Shown piece by piece: positions 8,877-18,309 of a stretch of 64,000 nt of DNA (its first letter is position 1; every line of letters starts with the position of its first letter). The notes beneath the pieces were generated by a model, which worked only from the letters and a program-made list of their open reading frames with translations, was not told the origin of the DNA and did no database searches. The position numbers and the translations under genes were made by a program. The DNA is taken from the NCBI GenBank assembly GCA_028289375.1, contig JANQQK010000042.1, positions 1-64,000 of the forward strand, read 5' to 3'. Origin of the DNA: Phycisphaerae bacterium. Lineage in GTDB: Bacteria; Planctomycetota; Phycisphaerae; UBA1845.

Positions 8877-10310
8877 TCAGAAGTCCATCCCGCCACGCAG
8901 CGGTTTCTTGCGTTTCTTGCGTGGTTTGTCGACGAGGGCGTCACCGCTGCCGTCGATGTACTGCGTGTAGTCTTCCTCAGGCTCGGCCTCAACCGTCTGC
9001 TTGATCGACAGGGACATCCGCCGCCGACCCTCATCCACATCAAGCACCTTCACCTTGACCGCATCGCCTTCGTGCAGCTTCTCCGAAACGCTCTGAATCC
9101 GCTCAGCCGCTATCTCACTGATGTGTACAAGACCTTCCACACCGGCAGACAATTCGATAAACGCCCCGAACGCCGCAACCCGCGACACCCGACCGTCGAA
9201 GATCGCACCCTGAGGCCAACGCAGCGACGCGCCCTGCCACGGATCATCTTCCAGTCGCTTGATCGACAGCCCGATCCGCCGCCGCTCGAGGTCGAGGTTG
9301 ATCACCCGCGTCTTGACGACCTGCCCCTCACTGACCACTTCGCGCGGGTGGTTGATCCGCTTGCCGAATGACATTTCGCTGATCGGGATCAACCCGTCGC
9401 AGCCAGGCTCAAGCTCGACGAATGCCCCAAATTCCGCCAACCGGATGACACGACCGCTCACCACCGAATCGACAGGCCACTTGTTCTCCGCGTCGGTCCA
9501 CGGATCCGACAACGCCTGTTTCAACCCCAGCCCAATCTTGCCGGTCTCCTTGTCGACCTTGAGCACCTTCAGCTCAAGCGTTTGCCCCTCGGAAACAATG
9601 TCTTCCGGTTTTTCAACCCGCGCATGGCTCATGTCGCTGATGTGCAACAGACCATCGACCCCGCCGATGTCCACGAACGCACCGTAGGGCATGATCGTGC
9701 GCACCTTGCCGGAGACTGTTTCACCTTCGCACAGCGTCTGCAGCTTCTTCTCGCGCTGGACGGCTTCCTCCTTGCGAAGCACCTCGCGACGCGAGACGAC
9801 CAGCGAACGCTCCGCGCGACGAATGTCGGTGATCTGGCAAGTCATCCGCCGACCGACGTAGCTCGACAACGTCTCCGAATCGATGCGCTCCGTGTCGATC
9901 TGGCTGATCGGCATGAAGGCTTTGATGCTGTCGATCTTCAGTTCCAAACCGCCCTTGTTGTGTCCGCGGACAACACCTTCGACGACTTGGCCTCGCTCGA
10001 CCGTGTCCCACGCCGCCGCCTCCACGGCATCCTCGCGCGAGAGCATGACCAGCCCTTCTTCGGCGTTGTACCCTTTGACGACAACCTCGATCTGCGTCCC
10101 GACCTCCGGGATCGGCTCGTCCCCGAGCGCCTTGACCGGCAGCAGTCCCGTGTTCTTGCCGCCCATGTCGACCAGAATGTCATCCCGCTGTACCGCCACC
10201 ACCGTCACGATCTTGCGATCATTGGATGTGGACGCCTGCGGCTCATCCGCGTCCATCAGACTCATGTCCGACAGCGCAGCCTCTATTTCCTTTTCCAGTT
10301 CCGAATCCAT
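8877..10310 (-). CDS. rpsA: 30S ribosomal protein S1
   Basis: 477 residues from ATG 10310 (MDSELEKEIEAAL); an in-frame ATG at 10349 gives a longer form and cannot be excluded, since neither has a strong ribosome-binding site. Five S1 (OB-fold) repeats are visible. The last three are classic: 'GKVRTIMPYGAFVDIGGVDG', 'GRVIRLAEFGAFVELEPG' and 'GRVSRVAAFGAFIELSAG', each followed by a 'GLLHISDM / GLIPISEM / GLVHISEI' segment. E. coli S1 has six, so this is a five-repeat form as in many other phyla. It binds mRNA and helps initiation. The C-terminus is Lys/Arg-rich (KPRKKRKKPLRG). Confidence 0.93.
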   Translation of the reverse strand: MDSELEKEIEAALSDMSLMDADEPQASTSNDRKIVTVVAVQRDDILVDMGGKNTGLLPVKALGDEPIPEVGTQIEVVVKGYNAEEGLVMLSREDAVEAAAWDTVERGQVVEGVVRGHNKGGLELKIDSIKAFMPISQIDTERIDSETLSSYVGRRMTCQITDIRRAERSLVVSRREVLRKEEAVQREKKLQTLCEGETVSGKVRTIMPYGAFVDIGGVDGLLHISDMSHARVEKPEDIVSEGQTLELKVLKVDKETGKIGLGLKQALSDPWTDAENKWPVDSVVSGRVIRLAEFGAFVELEPGCDGLIPISEMSFGKRINHPREVVSEGQVVKTRVINLDLERRRIGLSIKRLEDDPWQGASLRWPQGAIFDGRVSRVAAFGAFIELSAGVEGLVHISEIAAERIQSVSEKLHEGDAVKVKVLDVDEGRRRMSLSIKQTVEAEPEEDYTQYIDGSGDALVDKPRKKRKKPLRGGMDF

Positions 10311-10933
10311 CGATCTCGACCCAGAGCTACTGCGGGGCGATTTGCGCATCACTGATGCGTTCCGACCCGACACCTCGTTGTCATCCAGGACCTACCGATT
10401 CGACAACGCGACGCGCGTGGTGAACCGACCCGGACCAATATTGTCCGCGACCGGTACCTCTGCGTCAAACGATGTGGGGTCAAGTGGTTACGTCATCGGC
10501 GCCTCGTTCGAGTGTCGCTCGTCAGGCCATACAGGCACCGCAGTCAGCCCATGACGCGGCCAATTTCCGCCGCCCCAACCGTCACCACGCATCATGAAAA
10601 GCGAACGCACAACTGCTGTATTCATGTCAATAGTGTCTACCAACAGCAAGCAAGTGACACGCCAGACCTACACAAGGGATACCGGGCAATTCGGGTGCAT
10701 ATTGGCCGACTGCCAATCGCTAAACTTTGCCTATTCCCCCATTTGCACCCCCCCCCGGTCTTGAAAGTGCAAAGGAGGGTTTCGAATCTATAAGATTTCT
10801 TGAGGTATTCAGTCAATGGATGTAGCATACCATGATGTGGCGCGGGTCATTTCCCGATGCGACCGAAGCCGCACGCCCCGTCACGTGCTTCCCATCTCGT
10901 TGCGTCCCAAACTTTTTGATAGGGGGATGATTC
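10311..10933. other. Intergenic region between divergent rpsA and a secreted-protein gene
   Basis: About 620 bases with no convincing gene on either strand. The half near rpsA is GC-rich; the right half is more AT-rich and carries a C9 tract inside an inverted repeat (10742-10773) and the short palindrome AATCTATAAGATT near 10784. It must hold the promoters for both divergent genes, but I see no strong -35/-10 pair. The right-hand gene has a run of G just before its start. Confidence 0.6.
10742..10773. repeat. 7-bp inverted repeat enclosing a C9 homopolymer
   Basis: TTTGCAC (10742-10748) is the inverse complement of GTGCAAA (10767-10773). Between the arms lie nine consecutive C (10748-10756) and GGTCTTGAAA. 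The AGGAGGG that follows could be a ribosome-binding site, but no frame starts next to it. Confidence 0.6.
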
Positions 10934-13690
10934 ATGCTTCGACGACATGCCACTTCCGTTGTCCTGATGCCAGTGACCGTTGTCGCTGTGATCGCAGCTT
11001 CTGCCCAGGTCACCCTCGGCGATGCACGACTGCTTCTGGTACCCAAGGGCCATGATCCATACTTGACCACGGCACGCCGAGACTATGAAGTCACCGTCGG
11101 TGCCGGTGATACCATCACCGTCGAGGTTTACTTGCATGGAGCGTACGCGCCCTCGAATGGATACAGAGTTTATATGGATTGTGCGTTCGAAAGCGTCGCC
11201 GGAGATCCATCGACGCTCATCCACCTTCGTGATCAGAGCGGGATCGACTACACGCACCCACAGTGGTTTTGGGCGGATCATCCTACTTATGTTCCTAACG
11301 TCAATTGGGGAGGGCTGCGCGACGGACGGTGCGAAGACGACGTTCCATGTACGACAAATGATGACTGCGATATTTTCGCAGGCTCTGTCGGCACCTGTAC
11401 CAGCAACGGATTTTGCCTCCCGGTGCCCTACTTCTTTAGCTGGGGTTTTGTACATGGTACGGATGATGCGGTCATTGCACCAATGGCCTACTTGGGAGAG
11501 TTCGTATTTCAGACACCTTCAGGCGTGACATCGACGTTCGAGGTCAACATCGGGTGCGAGGGAGATCATGACTGTGGCGATTGGGTAAACACGTATATCG
11601 ACCAAAATCAGACGTTTGACGACGGTTTGATCGTCCATGTTGAACCGGGCGCCACCCCTCCGCCTCCCCCTCCACCACCGGCTCCTGACGGCCCGGCGCG
11701 CATGTTTCTGATGCCACGCGGCGTTGATCCGGCAGATTCGGTGCCCGGCGGGCCGTTTGAGTGGACGGTGACAGCAGGGACGACCTTGGATATTGACGTA
11801 TACATCGAAAATATTCCGGGGAAGATTGAGTCAGCCAGCGTTGGTATGCCGTGCAGCCATTCGTCTGAGGCACCCGGCTCTCCGCCAATCACCTACGTTG
11901 CCGGAACAGCCGACGTTAACGTTTCGCGTGATGACTACTTTCTCACCGTCGCCAACGCGGTCGGATTTCATGCGATCGATGTCGGCCAGTGTGAGGAGAT
12001 GGTGCCATGTTCAAGCTCGGGCGATTGCTCAGGCTCGGCTTCCTGTTCGGGATCGACAAACGTCTGTCAGTTGTCCAGGCCACGAACCGCAGTTCTCGCA
12101 ATCATTGGACAGTTCGCCGTTGACACAAGCTACGTCGGCCAATTCTCGTATGACGTTCCTCTCGACGCGATCGGTGAATACAGCATCGGCTCTGACTGCC
12201 AGGTCAATGAAGAAGACTGTACGATCATCGGACCCGTTGAACATTTTATCGATTACGACTTCGAGGGTTTGCGTCTCAATGTCGAACCGCCGCCGGTTCG
12301 ACGAATCTTCCTTACTCGGCATGGTCAAGACGCAGTGGCCACGGTCCAAGGCCAAAACGCAACCGCAGAAGTCGTCGCCGGCGGAACCATCAAGATCGAT
12401 GCGTGGCTCGAGAACTCGTTCGAGCCAATTCGCGGCGTCGACGTCGCCCTCGAATGTCGTCAGCAGAGCAGCGACACGATGGCCGGTGACCTCGTCGCGA
12501 TGCCCGAGAGCGTCACGGTCGACGAAGCACGCGCGGATTACGTCTTCGGCGGCATGAACCGATTCGTCGCCATTGACCAAGGCGCGTTTGTCGAAGAGCA
12601 GGCGTGCACCATCGACGATGACTGCACAGCCACCCACACGTCAAGCCGCTGCGACGGTGGCTTCTGCCGCGCCGTACCCATGCGCTCGGGAAATGTGCTC
12701 GCCACGGATTCCGTAATGGTCACCGAACCGAAGTACCTCGGATCGTTCGAGTTCTTCGCCCCGACCAACGCGGGCGGGATCTACACCATCGAACCTTACT
12801 GCACACAGCCGGGCGGTTGCAGCCCACCGTGGGCCGGCGATTTCGCGTTCACCGAACTGTTGGGCGAAGATGGCACGCTTGAAACCGAGTCTGACGGCAT
12901 CGATATCAGCGTCATCCCATGCTCAGCCGATGTGCAGTGCCTCAAAGCCAGCGTCTGCGAGATCACCCGCTGCAATACCGGAACATGCATGGACTTTGCA
13001 GCCGACTACGGCGATATCATCGAGCCATTCTCCGGCGTCGTGCAAACCTCCGACATCCTCTGCGCGATCGACGGGTTCGGCGTCTACGCCAACTGCCCCA
13101 ATGCGGACATTTTTGGCTGCCAGGTGACCGGTGTCCCGATCACCACGAGCGACATTTTGGCCGTCGTCGATGCATTCGGCGGTGCTGATCCATGCGGATG
13201 CACCGGCCCATCCGCCGCATCGGCCGTGGAGCTCATTCGTGGTGACGGACTGGCGGTCATCTCGTTGGTGCCCCACAAGCGAGCAGTGCGGCCCGGCGGG
13301 CAGGTAGGCGTCGACATCTTCGTTTCCAACGCTCCGGGAATCATCGGCTATGAGATCCGCAATGACTTCGCTACCGAGTTGGCCGACGTCGCCCATGTGG
13401 GCGTTGATGAAGCCCGCCGCGACTATATCTTCGCCGGTGCGGATGCCTTCGCAGCCATGGACCAGAGTCTGATGCGCATCGGCGCCATCACGCTCAGCGA
13501 CCCACAGCCGCGGTCTCGATCGCAATACCTTGGCACCGTTTCGCTGGACGTTGACGAGCAGGCCCGAGGAACGCTGACGCTCACGCTTGACCCCGACAAC
13601 ATCGATCTGTTCCGCGCGTCCAACGAGTTGATCGCCGTCAATCGTGTCAACGAAGCCGTCGTCATTGTGGTCGCCCCGGCGAACCAGTAG
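10934..13690 (+). CDS. Large secreted protein with four related domains and a dockerin-like segment
   Basis: 918 residues with a Sec signal peptide (1-29, ending near AQVTLGDA). A related unit recurs at about residues 30-240, 255-455, 465-655 and 770-915: it opens with '(R)LLLVPKG / MFLMPRG / IFLTRHG / ISLVPHK', then a 'V.AG.T..(I/V)D(V/I)Y' strand, 'ARRDY'-like motifs and a cohesin-like beta pattern. Cys-rich inserts of the form 'C..D..C' occur in units one to three. Between units three and four is a dockerin-like pair, 'VQTSDILCAIDGFG' and 'ITTSDILAVVDAFGGADPC'. A poly-Pro linker joins units one and two. The role is probably extracellular assembly or cell-surface display. The 5' third is less GC-rich than the 3' part. 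Confidence 0.8.
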   Translation: MLRRHATSVVLMPVTVVAVIAASAQVTLGDARLLLVPKGHDPYLTTARRDYEVTVGAGDTITVEVYLHGAYAPSNGYRVYMDCAFESVAGDPSTLIHLRDQSGIDYTHPQWFWADHPTYVPNVNWGGLRDGRCEDDVPCTTNDDCDIFAGSVGTCTSNGFCLPVPYFFSWGFVHGTDDAVIAPMAYLGEFVFQTPSGVTSTFEVNIGCEGDHDCGDWVNTYIDQNQTFDDGLIVHVEPGATPPPPPPPPAPDGPARMFLMPRGVDPADSVPGGPFEWTVTAGTTLDIDVYIENIPGKIESASVGMPCSHSSEAPGSPPITYVAGTADVNVSRDDYFLTVANAVGFHAIDVGQCEEMVPCSSSGDCSGSASCSGSTNVCQLSRPRTAVLAIIGQFAVDTSYVGQFSYDVPLDAIGEYSIGSDCQVNEEDCTIIGPVEHFIDYDFEGLRLNVEPPPVRRIFLTRHGQDAVATVQGQNATAEVVAGGTIKIDAWLENSFEPIRGVDVALECRQQSSDTMAGDLVAMPESVTVDEARADYVFGGMNRFVAIDQGAFVEEQACTIDDDCTATHTSSRCDGGFCRAVPMRSGNVLATDSVMVTEPKYLGSFEFFAPTNAGGIYTIEPYCTQPGGCSPPWAGDFAFTELLGEDGTLETESDGIDISVIPCSADVQCLKASVCEITRCNTGTCMDFAADYGDIIEPFSGVVQTSDILCAIDGFGVYANCPNADIFGCQVTGVPITTSDILAVVDAFGGADPCGCTGPSAASAVELIRGDGLAVISLVPHKRAVRPGGQVGVDIFVSNAPGIIGYEIRNDFATELADVAHVGVDEARRDYIFAGADAFAAMDQSLMRIGAITLSDPQPRSRSQYLGTVSLDVDEQARGTLTLTLDPDNIDLFRASNELIAVNRVNEAVVIVVAPANQ

Positions 13691-13722
13691 CCACGAATAG
13701 GCCTTGGCCGTACCGAAACGAA

Positions 13723-13753
13723 AAGACGCCGCCCGACATCCGGGCGGCGTCTT
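13723..13753. terminator. Bidirectional intrinsic terminator
   Basis: A perfect 13-bp stem (AAGACGCCGCCCG at 13723-13735 with its complement at 13741-13753) closes a 5-base loop. T-rich sequence follows on the plus strand (CTTGCTTTTC) and the complement of an A-run (CGAAAAG) serves the minus strand. It lies between two convergent genes and can end both. Confidence 0.88.
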
Positions 13754-13771
13754 GCTTTTCCGCCTGATCCG

Positions 13772-15136
13772 CTATCCGTTCGCGAAACGGACGTGTGCCA
13801 TCAACTTCTGTACTCGCCGCTGCACCAGTGGCACCCACCATGCCAAAGTCGTGATCGCAACAGACACCATCAGGATCGCCACGCCATGAACCCACGTCCG
13901 TCCCCAGTGAACCTCGTCGATGGCAATCGTCACAACCGCGAATTGCCAAGCCACAACGCTCAATGTTCCACCAGCCAACAGTCCACCCATGTAGAATGAA
14001 GCGATCGAGACCGAAATCGGCCGTCCACAGCCACGTACGCCGGCGTACAGAATAATCCCGGCAACCATCAAGAAGTGCGTCAGAAACCACGCAAACGTTG
14101 TCACGATTTCCCCGCACACCAAGGCAAATGATGGCTCGCGCACGACCAACACGTTCAATATGCCAAATCCGATACCGACTGCCGCGCAGTCAAGCACCGC
14201 AATGCCGACAAAGAATCGCGCGGCAAAAAGACGATCCCGACACACCGCCATTCGCCGAAAGCAGTGATCATCCGTCCACAAGCACGAGACCGTTCGCCAG
14301 CACTCACCTATGAAGCCGATGATCCCACCTCTTCGATCCACCGCCGGCACTTCCCGATTCGATGGCAGAGACTCAAAGATCGCGGTACCGCATTCCGGGC
14401 ATCGTCCCTGCACATCAAGTCCCCGTATGGAATAGCCACATTGCTCGCAATGCCATTCATCGATGGACAGATCCGCCCAATCCACGGTCGCTGCAACACC
14501 CGCTGCCGACAACCACAAGAACCATCCGACCCCCAGACACAGAAACGCCACATCAGCCGGATGCCAAAAATTGGGCAAGCCAAGCCACGGCCGCCAATAA
14601 CTCTCAAGCCCCCAGGTGACTCCCACCACAAGCATCAACGTGGACGCGAGGTAAGCGAACTTGACACACCGACCCAAATCCCGAACCAACCCGCCACCAC
14701 TCACAGCAAACGGCAACGAACACAACGCCAACAGCATCACAAACACTTCAAAGCCAACCACTCCCACAACAAAGGACCAGACCGATACACCCATCGCGGC
14801 TGCGCCATGAAAGAACTCGAAAAGCGATGCAAACGGCAACCGAATCGCCTCCCACGCTGTCCCCGGCAGAAACTGCGGCGGCCGATGCCCCTGTCGAACA
14901 GCGCCGGCTCCGACGATCACGTACCACTGATCAAAAACGATCGCCCCCGCAGCCGCCATCGCAGTGAGTGCGTGCAACAGCAAAGCCGTCAACCAGCCGG
15001 CGCGTTGGAGCATCCGCCCAGTCTTCCAAGGCACAAACCACGACAGCAATACCAACGGCAGCACCACGAATACCGACAGCGAAGGTCGCTCGGTTTCATC
15101 ATTGCCAGTGGTTGCATCCGTGAAAGCAACCGACAT
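13772..15136 (-). CDS. Polytopic membrane protein with internal zinc ribbon
   Basis: 454 residues from ATG 15136. The start overlaps the stop of the upstream gene by one base (TGATG), so the pair is translationally coupled. About nine hydrophobic segments are visible, with a cytoplasmic-looking loop in the middle holding CEQCGYSIRGLDVQGRCPEC (about 230-250), two CxxC knuckles of the kind repeated in Phycisphaerae membrane proteins. I recognise no transport or enzymatic motif. The zinc ribbon also occurs in the small protein at 18963-19307, so it seems to be a lineage module. Confidence 0.75.
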   Translation of the reverse strand: MSVAFTDATTGNDETERPSLSVFVVLPLVLLSWFVPWKTGRMLQRAGWLTALLLHALTAMAAAGAIVFDQWYVIVGAGAVRQGHRPPQFLPGTAWEAIRLPFASLFEFFHGAAAMGVSVWSFVVGVVGFEVFVMLLALCSLPFAVSGGGLVRDLGRCVKFAYLASTLMLVVGVTWGLESYWRPWLGLPNFWHPADVAFLCLGVGWFLWLSAAGVAATVDWADLSIDEWHCEQCGYSIRGLDVQGRCPECGTAIFESLPSNREVPAVDRRGGIIGFIGECWRTVSCLWTDDHCFRRMAVCRDRLFAARFFVGIAVLDCAAVGIGFGILNVLVVREPSFALVCGEIVTTFAWFLTHFLMVAGIILYAGVRGCGRPISVSIASFYMGGLLAGGTLSVVAWQFAVVTIAIDEVHWGRTWVHGVAILMVSVAITTLAWWVPLVQRRVQKLMAHVRFANG

Positions 15137-16548
15137 CAATCGTCCACTTTTCTAAGGTGTGTTTCCAAGATGTGTCCCGGATCAGCCGTGTAGATGAAAT
15201 CCCCCTCACTCTTGAGATTGTCTTCGCGATTCATTTTATGCTTGGTGCCGCGGTCATCACGACCATTCAGCCCAGCCGAGTACAACACAAAAGACCCGTT
15301 GTCGAGACGGTATCCCATCGGACCCGCAAGAAACGGATCGCTTGGTACCTCCTTCAGAAAATCGGGCACCAACACATCCAGCGACGCCGGATAGCAACCG
15401 AAATCGGCCTTGTAGGCGGAAATCGCTGCGAAGATCAATGCCGATCGCAACTGCGCGTGCACGCGGCGCACCATCAGACTCGATCTGACACCCGCATCTC
15501 GATCCCCAAATGGGCCATCCAAGACATTCCAGGTCGGCCATTGCGCATGATCGCGCAGGAAGAGGGCTTCGTCGACGTAACCCATGCCGACCGACCGTCG
15601 CAACTCAGTTTCCTCCGCCCGGATCTTGGAAAGAACAGCACGCCGCGAATTAAAGAAGACCGAGCCAAGGTTCCACGCACCCGATCGACGCGTGCTGGCA
15701 AACTCCTGCCGCCTGATATGCTCATACGAAGAAAGAACCAGCCATCCATCACCACGTTCGTCGCACGTGTAGGCGTGGTCGAGCGTCTGAAGATCTAACG
15801 CAACAGAATTGCGAATGAACGCCGCAAACCCCTCTTCCAAGCTGGCAAACGCAGACCCCATCCAATCCTCAAGCTGTGTGACATGATCTCGAGTGAGTTT
15901 GTGGCGCCCCGAAAACAGACGTACGGACCTAGAAATGGTGAACACTGCACTTGTCGACCGATAGTAAGGCCCGATGCCCCCAGAGTCCTTCATCATGGCG
16001 GCAACACGATATGCCAGCATGATGTCATCGAACGAACGGGACAAATCCTCAAGTGACTCAGCTCGGTACCGACTGCGAACCAACAGGAGCTGCGTCATCA
16101 GTTTGGCTTGAGAAGACAGGAATCCACGGCCATCACCATAGACATCGGCAAAAACGCCATGCTCAATCTTCGACAGCGCATCCAACGCCTCCACGACGTC
16201 ATCCTGCTCAAGATACGCGATGAGCGCCGTCAGATTCGGGCGTGTCTCTGGTGTCCAATCACCGCTCAACGCCGAAAACGGGTCTACATGGGTGGACGAT
16301 CCATACCATTGCATGCCCTCAGGCGTCGCAAACTTATGAAACATGCCCAAAGGCGGCAGCAACTCCGAAACGCGAATAAGATCGTTCGTTCGGTCATTTG
16401 CCGCGTCAGCCGGCAACACAGACGGAAGCTGACCCACTCGCTGAACATCTGCAACTTCATGCGGTATCGATCGCCACCGCACGACGCCGCACCAGCAAAG
16501 CCACCCAACAAAACAGACAACCAACAGCCATCGCGCGATACGCCACAC
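15136..16548 (-). CDS. Membrane-anchored protein of unknown function (planctomycete type)
   Basis: 470 residues with one N-terminal hydrophobic helix (about 5-25) that is either a signal or an anchor. The C-terminal 130 residues carry a recurrent planctomycete pattern: 'ALIFAAISAYKADFGCYPASLDVLVPDFLKEVPSDPF', then 'LYSAGLNGRDD'. That resembles the C-terminal part of pseudopilin-like proteins (G....P..L..L.P.YL..VP.DP), so the protein may be part of a secretion or pilus-like apparatus, although no prepilin cleavage site is seen. The downstream gene is coupled to it by TGATG, which suggests a joint role. Confidence 0.7.
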   Translation of the reverse strand: MWRIARWLLVVCFVGWLCWCGVVRWRSIPHEVADVQRVGQLPSVLPADAANDRTNDLIRVSELLPPLGMFHKFATPEGMQWYGSSTHVDPFSALSGDWTPETRPNLTALIAYLEQDDVVEALDALSKIEHGVFADVYGDGRGFLSSQAKLMTQLLLVRSRYRAESLEDLSRSFDDIMLAYRVAAMMKDSGGIGPYYRSTSAVFTISRSVRLFSGRHKLTRDHVTQLEDWMGSAFASLEEGFAAFIRNSVALDLQTLDHAYTCDERGDGWLVLSSYEHIRRQEFASTRRSGAWNLGSVFFNSRRAVLSKIRAEETELRRSVGMGYVDEALFLRDHAQWPTWNVLDGPFGDRDAGVRSSLMVRRVHAQLRSALIFAAISAYKADFGCYPASLDVLVPDFLKEVPSDPFLAGPMGYRLDNGSFVLYSAGLNGRDDRGTKHKMNREDNLKSEGDFIYTADPGHILETHLRKVDD

Positions 16549-16681
16549 GCAGTCACCTTCTCTCGAAAGGCGTCGCCAGGTTACAGATCAATTCATCAAT
16601 ATAGGATGGCCACGGTTGGGCACACTATAAAATCGAGACAATTGTCGAATGACATGGAACACGTCGCGAGAAGGGCAGCAA

Positions 16682-17218
16682 TTACAGCTTCGACAACGCC
16701 GCCACCAGCTTGCCCATCTTCGTCTGGCTCGCCTTCACGAGTGCGTCGAAGAGCCGATCCGCCACCGTGAAGAACTCCTGCATATCCGTCAGCCGTGCGT
16801 CGAAAACCGTAGCCGCCTCAGCCTGATCCGCTGCGCCATTCTGCTCCTCAGCCAGCATCTCGCGACATTTGCCGATCGTCTCCACGATCGGCTCAATCTC
16901 ACGCCGCCGCCGCTCGCGGGAAATCGTCTCAAACATCTGCCACACATCCGCCTCAGCCACGAAATACTCCCGCCGATCCCCACGTTGATGTTCGCGATGC
17001 ACCAACCCCCACGCGATCAGCTGCCGCACGTTCATGCTTGCGTTCCCCCGCGAAATCTGCAGAACCTCCATCAGATCATCCGTGCACAATGGCTTGTTCG
17101 ACAGAAACAGCAGCGCATGAATCTCCGCCATCGTTCGGCTGATCCCCCAACTCGCCGCCATCTCCCCCCAACGACGAATGAAAAGCGCCCGCGACTTCTC
17201 GTAATGTGTTTCCGGCAT
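16682..17218 (-). CDS. GbsR/MarR-family transcriptional regulator
   Basis: 178 residues from ATG 17218, with AAAGGA eight bases upstream. The N-terminal half is a winged helix-turn-helix: 'TMAEIHALLFLSNKPLCTDDLMEVLQISRGNASMNVRQLIAWGLVHRE', then 'GDRREYF' as the wing, the signature of the GbsR branch (COG1510) of the MarR superfamily. In Bacillus GbsR is a choline-responsive repressor of glycine-betaine synthesis, but no osmolyte gene is nearby. The long helical C-terminus probably dimerises. Its upstream region is occupied by the tandem hairpin array at 17310-17790, which could separate it from the preceding gene or control it. Confidence 0.85.
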   Translation of the reverse strand: MPETHYEKSRALFIRRWGEMAASWGISRTMAEIHALLFLSNKPLCTDDLMEVLQISRGNASMNVRQLIAWGLVHREHQRGDRREYFVAEADVWQMFETISRERRRREIEPIVETIGKCREMLAEEQNGAADQAEAATVFDARLTDMQEFFTVADRLFDALVKASQTKMGKLVAALSKL

Positions 17219-17309
17219 GGCCAATCCTTTCAGAATGTACTGAAATGATTGTATCTCGGTGTCATCGGTGATGCAATCCGATTCGTGGGTATTCCGGTAT
17301 TGGTCGAGG

Positions 17310-17790
17310 GGATCCTGGAGAGAGCGACAGCGCTCAAAAATTTCCAGGCTTGCTGCGCTCCGTCGAGCAAAGCAAGCCTGGAAGGGAGAGAGAGAGTTTA
17401 TGTCAACCTGCCGCACGGGGCAGGATCAGACTCAAAAATTGCCAGGCGAGAAAGCCCCGTCGGGTTCCCTCGCCTGGCAGGGAGAGAGAGAGAATATGTC
17501 AACCTGCTATTCATACAGCAGGATCAGACTCAAAAATTGCCGGGCGAAACAACCCCGTCGGGCTCCCTCGCCCGGCAGGGAGAGAGAGAGAATATGTCAA
17601 CCCACTGACAATGCAGCAGGATCAGACTCAAAAAATTGCCAGGCGAGAAAGCCCCGTCGGGTTCTCTCGCCTGGCAGGGAGAGAGAGAGTCTATGTCAAC
17701 CCGCCATCAACGCGGCAGGATCGATCTCAAAAATTCCCAGGCGAAAAAGCCCCGTCGAGCTCTCTCGCCTGGGAGGGAGAGAGAGAGCAA
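17310..17790. repeat. Tandem array of five ~98-bp units, each a strong hairpin with terminator-like T-tract on the minus strand
   Basis: Five units with spacings of 96, 98, 99 and 98 bases, measured from the GGGAGAGAGAGAG block that starts at 17384, 17480, 17578, 17677 and 17775. Each unit has, in plus-strand order: an opener ending CTCAAAAATT, a 10-13-bp stem, a loop with a smaller CCCCGTCGGG hairpin, the matching stem arm, the GA tract, and ATGTCAACC (lost in unit five). The stems differ between units but stay paired: GCCAGGCGAG in units two and four, GCCGGGCGA in three, CCCAGGCGA in five, and an unrelated 13-bp sequence in one. On the minus strand each stem is followed by AATTTTTGAG, like an intrinsic terminator. 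Frames run through the array only because of its periodicity. Confidence 0.9.
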
Positions 17791-17802
17791 AGTTAACAGT
17801 TG

Positions 17803-18129
17803 TTACGTGCCCGTCTGGCCAAGTCCTGTCGACGCAACCACATTCCTCGGAATCGCCACGTCCAGCAGCTTCTCAGCCGGCACGATCAACGGCGCCGAAA
17901 TTCCCGGCACCTGCACAATCACAAAGCCATCCACTTCATTTCCGCGGTCGCTTTGCAGCACAACCTCGCCCATCACTGCGAGTTCCGGTCCCATTTCTGA
18001 AAGGATCCGGTCATACTCAGGGCAAACCACATCAGCGAGACGAAAGCTCACTCGGCTGCCAGCTTGTGGACGTCGGTCGGACAATGTTCTCCTCCATGGC
18101 CACTCGGCCATCACAAAGTCGACAGGCAT
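17803..18129 (-). CDS. Conserved-looking hypothetical protein, 108 residues
   Basis: No family recognised. The central and C-terminal part reads like a compact beta domain: 'GSRVSFRLADVV', 'GPELAVMGEVVLQSDRG', 'DGFVIVQVPGISAPLIVPAEKL'. The amino-acid composition is that of a folded protein, unlike the antisense frames. The start is uncertain: ATG at 18129 lacks a ribosome-binding site and an internal ATG at 18111 is possible. The stop lies directly at the edge of the hairpin array, so a transcript of this gene would run into it first. Confidence 0.65.
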   Translation of the reverse strand: MPVDFVMAEWPWRRTLSDRRPQAGSRVSFRLADVVCPEYDRILSEMGPELAVMGEVVLQSDRGNEVDGFVIVQVPGISAPLIVPAEKLLDVAIPRNVVASTGLGQTGT

Positions 18130-18309
18130 AGAGCATCCGCCGTGCCAAACTCGGCACGCTTGAGCAAGGTTCGTAAGTGACTGATTTAAATTGGGTTAAG
18201 AGCAGTGCTGTTTTATCGGGCGATGGCGATGCATTCAGATGGCCCGCTGAACCGGAAAGGATGTGCAATGGGTCGGAAACCTGTTTCCGATTCGATGCCC
18301 GGGAATTCG

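Noticed and set aside
17310..17790. CRISPR array
   Set aside because: Units of about 98 bp with conserved interiors and no unique spacers; no cas genes nearby.
17249..18163. Several overlapping plus-strand frames (up to 290 codons) running through the hairpin array
   Set aside because: They are open in all three frames only because the unit is repeated without stops; the translated repeats shift frame between units, and beyond the array they run antisense to the 108-residue gene.
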